Below are positions 1 to 5,478 of a stretch of 9,633 nucleotides of DNA, piece by piece. Below the pieces are notes generated by a model. It did not search any database, was not told the DNA's origin, and saw nothing but the letters and a program-made list of their open reading frames with translations. Source of the DNA: an uncultured candidate division Zixibacteria bacterium (GTDB taxonomy: Bacteria > Zixibacteria > MSB-5A5 > GN15 > FEB-12); contig CAJVYT010000148.1 of the NCBI GenBank assembly GCA_913009765.1, positions 1-9,633 of the forward strand, in the 5' to 3' direction. The position numbers were made by a program, and so were the translations under genes. Numbering within the stretch: position 1 is the first letter of the stretch; every line of letters begins with the position of its first letter.

Positions 1-97
1 AGCGAACGTGATGCTTAGCAGAGAGGGAGGGAGAGTGTGAGGATCACGCGAGTTTGGAATTTGGATTCAGCATTAGTATTTTTTTATTTTTTTTTTT
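1..97. other. non-genomic read tail beyond adapter
   Basis: These bases lie outside the sequencing adapter at 98-163. Read on the minus strand they follow the adapter end directly: an A-rich run (the T-run at about 79-97 on the plus strand), then a G-rich stretch of no coding character. This is what an instrument reports when it reads past the end of a short library fragment. The stretch should be trimmed and carries no biological annotation. I infer this from position and composition; the adapter itself is certain. Confidence 0.85.
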
Positions 98-163
98 CAA
101 GCAGAAGACGGCATACGAGATATATCAGTGTGACTGGAGTTCAGACGTGTGCTCTTCCGATCT
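98..163 (-). other. Illumina TruSeq indexed adapter (assembly contamination)
   Basis: Positions 98-121 match the 24-nt Illumina P7 flow-cell sequence (begins CAAGCAGAAGACGG). Positions 122-129 read ATATCAGT, whose reverse complement ACTGATAT fits TruSeq index 25 (ACTGAT plus two fixed bases). Positions 130-163 match the TruSeq read-2 primer region (GTGACTGGAGTTCAGACG through GCTCTTCCGATCT). The match covers all 66 bases, so this is library adapter assembled onto the contig end. The true genomic sequence begins at 164. Confidence 0.99.
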
Positions 164-678
164 CCTGAAGGTATATCCAATGAGAGGATAGGTGCTTTTA
201 AAGTATGTATAAATTGAATGAGGTCATGAACCTTACCATGTGGAGCATTATGCAGACTATACCCTATGAGAGCATCAATGATAAGGTCGGGGGTACTATC
301 AAAGGTATTTTCATCATGAAGAGTCTTCCCATCTGTCGCAGAATATATCCGATACTGCTTCTCGGTAACTTTGCTTAATTTATTTTTATCAGTCACCACA
401 AGACCAATATTGGCTCCTCTGTTAGCAAGATGTCGAGCCGCACAGATTCCCCCGCCCCCATTTCCACCGGTTCCGGCAAATAGAATAATTCGTGCTTGTT
501 TCCAATTTTCTCCAATCATTTCTATTGCCTGCAAAGCAAGATTTCGACCGGCATTTTCCATCATTTGAAATAAATTTGGTCCGGTCACTTCAATAGCAAT
601 ACGGTCAATCTCCCGCATTTGTTCTTCAGTTACAGCAGGTACTTTGATATTTGATTCAGTTAGAAACATTTCTGACAT
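164..678 (-). CDS. nnrE: NAD(P)H-hydrate epimerase, N-terminal 172 residues (partial at contig end)
   Basis: This is a YjeF_N-domain protein. The family epimerises R-NAD(P)HX to the S form so that the dehydratase can restore NAD(P)H, a cytosolic metabolite-repair step. Visible signatures are an N-terminal helix (EEQMREIDRIAI, residues 18-29), MMENAGR (39-45), a glycine-rich nucleotide loop GTGGNGGGG (69-77) followed by ICAARHLANRG, IIDALIGYSL with the probable catalytic Asp135, and LDIPSG (167-172), after which the family usually continues with a few dozen residues. The reading frame stays open into the adapter and adds a false tail containing RKSTRLNSSH, which must be removed; the real C terminus is missing. 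The ATG at 678 has no clear Shine-Dalgarno, and Met4 is an alternative start. It lies 37 nt after the anti-sigma gene on the same strand, so it is probably the third gene of that operon. No ADP-dependent dehydratase domain can be seen. Confidence 0.9.
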
Positions 679-715
679 ATATTATATATTGTTTTAGTTC
701 AAGTATACAAATTTA

Positions 716-1000
716 TTATTTTTGATTATTTTGATCGAGAATTTTAGCAATTCTTTCTCGGGCTTCAGAACCAAGTGTAGCCAGCTCATTTTGGGCTGCA
801 GCTTGCTTATGAGAAAGGGTACGCATTTGACGAATTTGTTCAGAATTTCTCCGACACCAAGTACAAATACGAAGATGCATACGCAGTTCCAAATTCTTTC
901 TCCAAGATAACGATTCATCCATAGCCTGAGATGTCAGGTGTGACACTTCCTGGCAGGATGGAAGTATTCTATTTAATAATTTCATAAATATTTTTTTCAT
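716..1000 (-). CDS. zinc-binding anti-sigma factor (zf-HC2 / ZAS type)
   Basis: A 94-residue protein with the zinc-binding anti-sigma signature H-x3-C-x2-C (His42, Cys46, Cys49), preceded by Cys16 and His21 as candidate fourth ligands. In the ZAS family this motif sits on a helical domain that clasps a partner ECF sigma factor, and in some members it releases the sigma on oxidation. There is no transmembrane helix: the C-terminal half is a charged helix (about 62-92), so this is a soluble anti-sigma. It starts 12 nt after the stop of the sigma gene, with an AGAGAA stretch just before the ATG as a weak ribosome binding site. That spacing implies translational coupling and a sigma/anti-sigma pair. 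Its signal is unknown; redox sensing is possible because the ligands are cysteines. Confidence 0.82.
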   Translation of the reverse strand: MKKIFMKLLNRILPSCQEVSHLTSQAMDESLSWRKNLELRMHLRICTWCRRNSEQIRQMRTLSHKQAAAQNELATLGSEARERIAKILDQNNQK

Positions 1001-1012
1001 AATATATTCTCT

Positions 1013-1627
1013 TTAAAATGTTCTCTCAGAACCAATCCAATTAGTTTCCAAGCACCGTCGTAACAATTTGCGGGCTCGATACAGCATTACTCTTAGATTA
1101 GTCGGAGTAACAGCCAAAACGTTACAAACTTCTTGGTATTCTATTTCCTGAATATCCCGTAAAGTATAAACTTTAGCCAATTTAGTATCAATATTTTCAA
1201 GACAGTTGTGAAGATATGCCCAAAATTGTTGCTGCTCTACAGGATCGTTTGAGTCAACCGCCCATGCCTTGGGTTTGCGATGTGGCAGCCAGCTCCCCGC
1301 ATCTGAACCGGTTGAGATATAATCAGTATCGCCGAAAGAGGAAGAAACCTGCTCTGGGTTAGTTAGTTTTACTTCTTTACCTGTTTTCCGATAATGGTCA
1401 ACAATTTTATTTTTGAGAATACCGATTAACCATGTACGTTCCGATGATGAACCGGAAAAAGATGCTTGTCCCTTGAGTGCCGCCAAAAGTGTTTCTTGCA
1501 CTAAATCTTCAGAAACAGAACGATCACTTAAATATCTAAAAGCATAACCATAAAGAGCATCACCATGCTTATCAACCCAATCGTGAGGATTGGACAATTG
1601 GGACTGTTTTGAAGAATGTATATCCAT
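1013..1627 (-). CDS. ECF-family RNA polymerase sigma factor
   Basis: A 204-residue sigma-70 protein reduced to regions 2 and 4. Region 2 spans about 16-84: LYGYAFRYLSDRSVSEDLVQETLLAAL, then the -10 recognition segment ERTWLIGILKNKIVDHYRK. Region 4 spans about 128-195: LENIDTKLAKVYTLRDIQEIEYQEV, then the helix-turn-helix TPTNLRVMLYRARKLLR that reads the -35. An unusually long linker (about 85-127) separates them, and there is no extra C-terminal domain. It is the first gene of an operon with the anti-sigma gene and nnrE. The start ATG at 1627 lacks a Shine-Dalgarno and lies 8 nt after a -10 box, so the message is probably leaderless. The target regulon cannot be read from this window. ECF assignment is firm; the subfamily is not determined. 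Confidence 0.92.
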   Translation of the reverse strand: MDIHSSKQSQLSNPHDWVDKHGDALYGYAFRYLSDRSVSEDLVQETLLAALKGQASFSGSSSERTWLIGILKNKIVDHYRKTGKEVKLTNPEQVSSSFGDTDYISTGSDAGSWLPHRKPKAWAVDSNDPVEQQQFWAYLHNCLENIDTKLAKVYTLRDIQEIEYQEVCNVLAVTPTNLRVMLYRARKLLRRCLETNWIGSERTF

Positions 1628-1635
1628 AATTTATG

Positions 1636-1664
1636 AGTATATTATATTATTGAAACATAGTCAA
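1636..1664 (-). promoter_or_regulatory. sigma70-like promoter of the sigma/anti-sigma/nnrE operon
   Basis: On the minus strand TTGACT (1664-1659) is followed after exactly 17 nt by TATACT (1641-1636). Both boxes are near consensus. Only 8 nt separate the -10 from the ATG at 1627, so transcription should begin at or within a base or two of the start codon. This fits the missing ribosome binding site. It is a housekeeping-type promoter rather than an obvious ECF autoregulated one. Confidence 0.65.
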
Positions 1665-1674
1665 CCGTAGAGAA

Positions 1675-1812
1675 ATGTAACTACCGGCAGTTGAACCCTA
1701 TAGCATTTAGTATATATTACGAATCAAAATATTTGGAAAGTTTTGTATTTGTAAAAACGATTTATTATGGCGGGCTATCGTGGACTATTTTAGAACTGCC
1801 GCTTAGTTATAT
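1675..1812. repeat. 138-nt segment bounded by an 18/19-nt imperfect inverted repeat (attC-like)
   Basis: The left arm ATGTAACTACCGGCAGTT (1675-1692) pairs with the right arm AACTGCCGCTTAGTTATAT (1794-1812): 16 matching positions, one substitution and one extra base in the right arm. The outer ends carry AAC/GTT trinucleotides and one arm has an unpaired base, as in integron attC sites. The length of 138 nt is near the upper end for attC. The element follows the HIRAN fragment in that gene's orientation, as a cassette attC would. The wider RYYYAAC/GTTRRRY core is violated once on each side, so a relic MITE or other palindromic element is equally possible. No gene lies between the arms. Confidence 0.45.
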
Positions 1813-1827
1813 AATTGATTTAATTCA

Positions 1828-2415
1828 CTAATATTTGAATTTCGTAGTCATTTTAACTTTAATTTCATTAAAATTTTCATTTTCTGAAATGTTCGATACG
1901 ACAAGATTATATTTTGTTTCTTCAATATCAATTTCAGCAGATAGTATTTTAGAGTACTCACGAGGGATATAACCTATTGGATTACTATCTCTAAAAACTT
2001 GTATAGCTGATGGATCAAATTTATTGTCATATTCTCGTTGTATTAGTAATTTTTCACCAATTTTAATAGTTTTTGAAGCGGTACACCATTCATCATTAAA
2101 TACAGTTCCTTTAACTTGAAATTCAAATAAATCTGGAATTTCTCTATAGCTATTCGGTGTTAATTTTAATGAAATATTGCTAATATTTTCTTTATCAAAA
2201 TCTGAGACATCAAAAATATCAATTTCTTCGTTGGTTAAGTTTGACAACCACTTTATAAATGCTTTTCCAGTTAAATAGTTTGATTTCTCATATAAATAAG
2301 TAGATACATAACGACCTTTTATACCCAGCGATCTTGCTAAGCAACTTGTTGAATTATTTAAACCATATTTAACATAACTTGTTAGACTTTTAATATTTTC
2401 GGGTAAGTCTTTCAA
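1828..2415 (-). CDS. HIRAN-domain protein, probably the C-terminal fragment of a larger (helicase-like) gene
   Basis: The C-terminal half (about 98-195) is a HIRAN domain: VKGTVFNDEW, then LLIQREYDNKFDPSAIQVF (conserved DNxxDPxAI core) and IGYIPRE. HIRAN is an OB-like fold that binds DNA ends in HLTF/Rad5-type and bacterial helicase or nuclease proteins. The N-terminal part (about 1-65: YVKYGLNNSTSCLARSLGIKGR, FIKWLSNLTNEEI) resembles the helical tail that precedes HIRAN in some DEAD/DEAH helicases; this is from memory and not certain. The only usable start is TTG at 2415, with no Shine-Dalgarno. The frame stays open upstream through 23 more protein-like codons (PWGITSFLTILCYKFEIE) to the IS boundary at 2484 without a start codon. 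I therefore infer a 5'-truncated gene. Its base composition is clearly more AT-rich than the sigma or marC genes, which suggests transfer. Confidence 0.75.
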   Translation of the reverse strand: MKDLPENIKSLTSYVKYGLNNSTSCLARSLGIKGRYVSTYLYEKSNYLTGKAFIKWLSNLTNEEIDIFDVSDFDKENISNISLKLTPNSYREIPDLFEFQVKGTVFNDEWCTASKTIKIGEKLLIQREYDNKFDPSAIQVFRDSNPIGYIPREYSKILSAEIDIEETKYNLVVSNISENENFNEIKVKMTTKFKY

Positions 2416-2484
2416 TTCAATCTCGAATTTATAACATAAGATTGTTAAAAATGATGTAATCCCCCAAGGATATAGATAATATAG

Positions 2485-2519
2485 TGGACTTCCCCCGCAA
2501 AAACGGATACGGAGTTAAG
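2485..2519 (+). repeat. IS3-family terminal inverted repeat (orfB side)
   Basis: Starts TGGACTTCCCCCG and ends AGTTAAG. Aligned with the other end it agrees at the core positions TG-AC-TCCCCCG, ACGGA and AGTTAAG, over 35 nt. Confidence 0.88.
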
Positions 2520-2523
2520 TATG

Positions 2524-3378
2524 TTATGTCATCATTTCAAATTGAGCCGGACTTTTGTATCCTAAGCTCGAATGACGACGGTTACGGTTATAAAACAATT
2601 CAATATACTCAAATATCTTCAGTTTCGCATCCTTTCTTGTTATAAATTTTTCATGATATATCAACTCTGTCTTTAAAGTAGCAAAGAACGATTCCATCAC
2701 CGCATTATCCCAACAATTACCCTTACGGCTCATTGAGCATGTTATATTATTTACTTTCAATAGCTTCTGATAGTTCTTTGAGGCGTACTGGCTGCCTCTA
2801 TCTGAATGATGAAGTAACCGATCTGACGGTTGTCTTCTTTGTATCGCATGGCTTAACGCATCAAGAGTAAGTTGTTCTGTCATACGTTTGCTCATCGACC
2901 AGCCAATAACCATGCGGGAATGCAGATCAATAACTCCGGCAAGATAGAGCCAACCCTCAGTTGTCCAAATATAGGTTATATCAGAAACCCAGACTGTATT
3001 TGGTGAACTGACTTCAAACTGACGATTCAAAAGATTATCAGCAACAGGATAGTTATGTTTTGAATTGGTTGTTGCTTTAAACTTCTTACTCCGTTTCGCT
3101 CTTATATTGTTATCACGCATCAACTTCTCAATCCGATTCTCTCCGCAGGGAATACCTGTATCGTTGAGTTCATCTGTCACACGAGGGGAACCGTAGTTCT
3201 CACGGCTTCTCTTGTGAACAATACGGATATGAGACAACAGTATTCTGTTAGCTACTGACTGTTTACTCTCAGGACGAGTACGCCAATCATAGTAACCGCT
3301 TGGTGATACTTGTAAGACTTGGCACATCTTCAAAACCTTCAATGACAAGCGGTGATTCTCTATAAACTGATATTTCAT
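2524..3378 (-). CDS. IS3-family transposase OrfB (DDE catalytic subunit)
   Basis: A 284-residue integrase-fold transposase. The N-terminal HTH_21-like part (about 45-100: [21 protein letters not shown]) is followed by the rve core. The catalytic triad is visible as Asp133 (VWVSDITYI), Asp193 ([11 protein letters not shown]) and Glu229 (NAVMESFF), giving the DD(35)E spacing. [12 protein letters not shown] just before the Glu and [15 protein letters not shown] at the end are IS3-family hallmarks. In the family OrfB is made mainly as an OrfAB fusion through -1 frameshifting. Its ATG overlaps the orfA stop by ATGA, so independent re-initiation is also possible. The frame is complete with no lesion. 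Confidence 0.95.
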   Translation of the reverse strand: MKYQFIENHRLSLKVLKMCQVLQVSPSGYYDWRTRPESKQSVANRILLSHIRIVHKRSRENYGSPRVTDELNDTGIPCGENRIEKLMRDNNIRAKRSKKFKATTNSKHNYPVADNLLNRQFEVSSPNTVWVSDITYIWTTEGWLYLAGVIDLHSRMVIGWSMSKRMTEQLTLDALSHAIQRRQPSDRLLHHSDRGSQYASKNYQKLLKVNNITCSMSRKGNCWDNAVMESFFATLKTELIYHEKFITRKDAKLKIFEYIELFYNRNRRHSSLGYKSPAQFEMMT

Positions 3379-3668
3379 CGAGGTTTTTTCGAGAAAATGG
3401 CCAAGGCTTTTTTTAGGATGTCACGCTCCTCCTGTACATCAGCAAGTTCTCGCTGAAGTTTGCGAAGTTCGGCATCTGATTCTTTCAAATTACCAAGACC
3501 TGGAAATGCTTCTTTCGGATCTTCTGCTAATTGTTTCTTCCACAAATACAATTGATTGACATTAATTCCCAAATCTCGGGCTACCTCTGTTGCTTTGCGA
3601 CCATTCTCTGTTACTAAACGAACAGCTTCTATTTTAAATTGACGGTCATATTTACGTCTTTGTGTCAT
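3375..3668 (-). CDS. IS3-family transposase OrfA (DNA-binding subunit)
   Basis: A 97-residue protein with a helix-turn-helix ([15 protein letters not shown], then [20 protein letters not shown]) that binds the terminal repeats, and a C-terminal leucine-zipper-like coiled coil ([20 protein letters not shown]) used for multimerisation. I chose the ATG at 3668 because a perfect AGGAGG lies at 3675-3680, 6 nt upstream; the frame is open further upstream to 3716 without such a site. It ends in the A6 run and CCTCGATGA overlap with orfB. Confidence 0.93.
   Translation of the reverse strand: MTQRRKYDRQFKIEAVRLVTENGRKATEVARDLGINVNQLYLWKKQLAEDPKEAFPGLGNLKESDAELRKLQRELADVQEERDILKKALAIFSKKPR
3384..3389 (-). 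promoter_or_regulatory. A6 slippery site for -1 frameshifting between orfA and orfB
   Basis: On the minus strand the end of orfA reads TCG AAA AAA CCT CGA TGA. A -1 slip on the A6 run moves translation into the frame ACC TCG ATG AAA, which is orfB. IS3 elements typically make the OrfAB transposase this way. The site is seen; its use is inferred. Confidence 0.65.
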
Positions 3669-3696
3669 TGGACACCTCCTATAACGGAATATACTC

Positions 3697-3731
3697 CTTA
3701 ACTTGCTGTCCGTCAATTCGGGGGAGGTTCA
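3697..3731 (-). repeat. IS3-family terminal inverted repeat (orfA side)
   Basis: Read on the minus strand from 3731 it starts TGAACCTCCCCCG and ends AAGTTAAG. It is the imperfect partner of 2485-2519. Confidence 0.88.
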
Positions 3732-3759
3732 AATCGCTTGTTGGAGAGGAAATAAAAAA

Positions 3760-4554
3760 ATGCACCCATCTGAAATAGATTGTATTCGAGTGGGTGATAT
3801 AATAATTACACCAAATTTACCTGATTATGGTAAGTGGTTAATTGCTGAAGTTACCGGGGGATATAGTTTCAAACGAAATAATAAATTTGGTGACTATGGA
3901 CATATCTTAGGTGTGAAGTTGCTTACAGGTGATTCATTTATACATCCTCATCATATAGATGTCTCTGCATTTTTAAGAGGTACAATGAAAACTCCTATGC
4001 GATTATGGAATATAAGTGGTTATAAGAGCGATGTTGATAAAATTGTTGATGCTTTGAAACAAAATAAAGACTTATCTAAACCAACTCCAATTCAAGAAAA
4101 ATTATTTGATATAAAAAAACTGTCTAAGTTACATTTGGAAAAAGAACTAAAAGAGAAGTATAATGCTACTGAGTTTGAAACTCCAATTAATGAGATTTTA
4201 AAAATTTTGTTTGGTCAAGATAATGTCGAAAAACACGCTGGTCCGACTGAAAAAGGTGCTGACTTCATAAGTAACTCAAAAGATGCTCTTGGGGTATTGC
4301 ATAGAAATGCAATTCAAGTGAAAATGTGGTTTGGAGAGATTTCTGCTTTAGACCCATTAGAGCAAATTGAATTAGCTTATAATAGTCATGAAAAAATTGA
4401 TAGTGGGATTGTAATTACTATGGGAACTTATATGAGTGAAGAGTATAAAAAAAGAGAGAAGGAATTAAGCAAAAAGTTACTTATTCCTATTCATACTTTT
4501 TTAAAAGATGAAACTCTTGGCCTGTTCTTGAAATATATGCCTGACTTGCTGTAA
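3760..4554 (+). CDS. EVE-like/Mrr-like PD-(D/E)XK nuclease, probable modification-dependent restriction enzyme
   Basis: A 264-residue protein of two parts. Residues about 8-90 have the look of an EVE/PUA-like base-reading domain: IRVGDIIITPNLPDYGKWLIAEVTGGYSF, GDYGHILGVKLL, then MKTPMRLWNISGY. Residues about 125-264 form an Mrr-type nuclease: PINEILKILFG (Glu145), GPTEKGADFI (Asp168) and AIQVKMW (Gln186-x-Lys188), the E...D...QxK pattern of that group. Proteins combining these parts usually cleave DNA carrying modified bases (type IV restriction), so phage defence is the likely role, by inference. The ATG at 3760 has GGAGAGG 11 nt upstream. However, the frame is also open upstream to the IS edge (IACWRGNKK, outside the IS), and those residues look like a missing first strand, so a 5' truncation is possible. 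Strongly AT-rich, consistent with transfer. Confidence 0.75.
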   Translation: MHPSEIDCIRVGDIIITPNLPDYGKWLIAEVTGGYSFKRNNKFGDYGHILGVKLLTGDSFIHPHHIDVSAFLRGTMKTPMRLWNISGYKSDVDKIVDALKQNKDLSKPTPIQEKLFDIKKLSKLHLEKELKEKYNATEFETPINEILKILFGQDNVEKHAGPTEKGADFISNSKDALGVLHRNAIQVKMWFGEISALDPLEQIELAYNSHEKIDSGIVITMGTYMSEEYKKREKELSKKLLIPIHTFLKDETLGLFLKYMPDLL

Positions 4555-4570
4555 TGACTAAACACCAAAC

Positions 4571-4640
4571 AATAATCTTTAGAAGTTCTGTCAGTTCTTT
4601 ATTCGCTTGTTCGCATAGGCGAAAGAACTGACAGATTATT
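4571..4640. repeat. palindromic repeat 1: 13-bp hairpin with outer stem
   Basis: CTGTCAGTTCTTT (4588-4600) pairs perfectly with AAAGAACTGACAG (4622-4634). The stem is extended inside by TCGC/GCGA and outside by AATAATC (4571-4577) with GATTATT (4634-4640). There is no U-tract, so it is not a standard terminator. It begins 17 nt after the Mrr-like gene and looks like a dispersed extragenic repeat. Confidence 0.7.
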
Positions 4641-4641
4641 A

Positions 4642-4683
4642 CGTGTCAGGTGTATCATGCAAAGCATGAAAGCACCCGACACA
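4642..4683. repeat. palindromic repeat 2: two-tier hairpin
   Basis: GTGTCAGGTG (4643-4652) pairs with CACCCGACAC (4673-4682) with one mismatch. Inside it TCATGC (4655-4660) pairs with GCATGA (4664-4669) around an AAA loop. It follows repeat 1 after a 1-nt gap. Confidence 0.65.
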
Positions 4684-4700
4684 ACGATTAATAATACTTT

Positions 4701-4753
4701 GGTAGGACAGACATTCTTGTCTGTCCAATGTCGGGTAAGAATGTCCGACCTAA
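4701..4753. repeat. palindromic repeat 3: GGACAGACATTCTT element
   Basis: GGACAGAC (4705-4712) pairs with GTCTGTCC (4719-4726) around a 6-nt loop, and GTCGG (4730-4734) pairs with CCGAC (4745-4749). The whole 53 nt is also one larger palindrome, AGGACAGACATTCTT against AAGAATGTCCGACCT with two mismatches, so two folds compete. It has the form of a dispersed extragenic repeat family. Confidence 0.65.
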
Positions 4754-4800
4754 CGAAAAGGGGTTCAAATTACTCAAAAAACAATCATACAGAATAACCG

Positions 4801-4828
4801 TTGCTTTTTAACCGTTATTTGCTAATAT
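4801..4828 (+). promoter_or_regulatory. promoter of marC-metallophosphatase pair
   Basis: TTGCTT (4801-4806), a 16-nt spacer and TAATAT (4823-4828). Only 6 nt separate the -10 from the ATG at 4835, and no Shine-Dalgarno is present, so a leaderless transcript is predicted, as for the sigma operon. Confidence 0.5.
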
Positions 4829-4834
4829 GCTTTT

Positions 4835-5470
4835 ATGTCAGAAACACTTACATTTGGGCTTTTATGCTTCACATCGTTTTTTACCCTGATAAATCCGCTT
4901 GGGGTGATGCCGGTCTTTATGACTATGACCTCATCGCTTGACAGCAAAGCCCGCAACAAAACCGCCCGTAAAGCGACCATCATCGCATTTATTACACTTG
5001 TTATGTTTGCTTTATCAGGACAGCTATTATTTGAATTTTTTAATATTTCGGTTAATTCGTTTCGGGTTGTCGGCGGGATTATTTATTTTATTGTCGGGTT
5101 GGATATGCTTCAGGCTCGAATCGGTGAAATTAAAGTAGATAAAGAGGATATACACAAATATGTCGAGGATATTTCAATCACTCCGCTTGCCATTCCGATG
5201 ATTTGCGGACCGGGGGCAATTACCAACGCAATTATTCTCATGGAAGATGCCCAAACGGTAGATTATAAAATTGCTTTATTTTCTGCTGTGCTTGTTGTAA
5301 TGTTTTTAACTTTTCTTATCTTGTTCGGAGCATCTAAGATAATAAATATCTTAGGCGAAACCGGTAATAAAGTTATGATGCGGTTGATGGGTTTGATTGT
5401 GATGGTTATCGCCGTAGAGTTTTTCTTCTCAGGTTTGACACCAATCGTTCAGAAAATGATCAATCCATAG
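4835..5470 (+). CDS. MarC/UPF0056-family integral membrane protein
   Basis: A 211-residue protein with about six hydrophobic helices. The family motifs are present: the first helix runs into NPLGVMPVF (about 20-28), FRVVGGIIYFIVGLDML and ITPLAIPMICGPGAIT (the conserved G-P-G-A in the middle). The last two helices are LVVMFLTFLILFGA and LMGLIVMVIAVEFFFSGL. Length and motif order match full-length MarC proteins of the inner membrane. MarC was once tied to multiple antibiotic resistance, but that link was not upheld and the substrate is unknown. It is preceded by a promoter with no leader and followed after 8 nt by the metallophosphatase gene, so the two are probably cotranscribed. Confidence 0.93.
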   Translation: MSETLTFGLLCFTSFFTLINPLGVMPVFMTMTSSLDSKARNKTARKATIIAFITLVMFALSGQLLFEFFNISVNSFRVVGGIIYFIVGLDMLQARIGEIKVDKEDIHKYVEDISITPLAIPMICGPGAITNAIILMEDAQTVDYKIALFSAVLVVMFLTFLILFGASKIINILGETGNKVMMRLMGLIVMVIAVEFFFSGLTPIVQKMINP

Positions 5471-5478
5471 AGGGATAT

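Larger units (their letters stand above)
2485..3731 (-). mobile_element. IS3-family insertion sequence, complete, 1247 bp
   Basis: The element has terminal inverted repeats that start TG and end CA, two overlapping transposase frames (orfA 3668-3375, orfB 3378-2524) and an A6 slippery run at the overlap, which is the IS3-family design. The frames are uninterrupted and the DDE triad is complete, so it may be active. Length is typical of IS3 elements. No 3-4 bp target duplication flanks it: left neighbour ATAG, right neighbour AATC. This points to a post-insertion rearrangement. It separates the truncated HIRAN gene from the Mrr-like nuclease gene. Confidence 0.93.

Noticed and set aside
371..568. 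Plus-strand frame of 65 codons
   Set aside because: It is antisense to the well-supported nnrE gene and has no ribosome binding site or family signature.
694..918. Frames on both strands overlapping the anti-sigma gene (694-918 minus, 722-910 plus)
   Set aside because: Only the 716-1000 frame has the H-x3-C-x2-C motif and sits correctly behind the sigma gene.
3703..3759. TTG start at 3703 for the Mrr-like protein
   Set aside because: It lies inside the IS terminal repeat; the codons before 3733 are IS sequence, so this start would create an accidental fusion.
4571..4753. CRISPR array or rho-independent terminators
   Set aside because: The palindromes differ from one another, have no regular spacers, and lack U-tracts.
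4938..5138. Plus-strand frame inside marC
   Set aside because: Alternate-frame shadow of the MarC coding region with no start signal.
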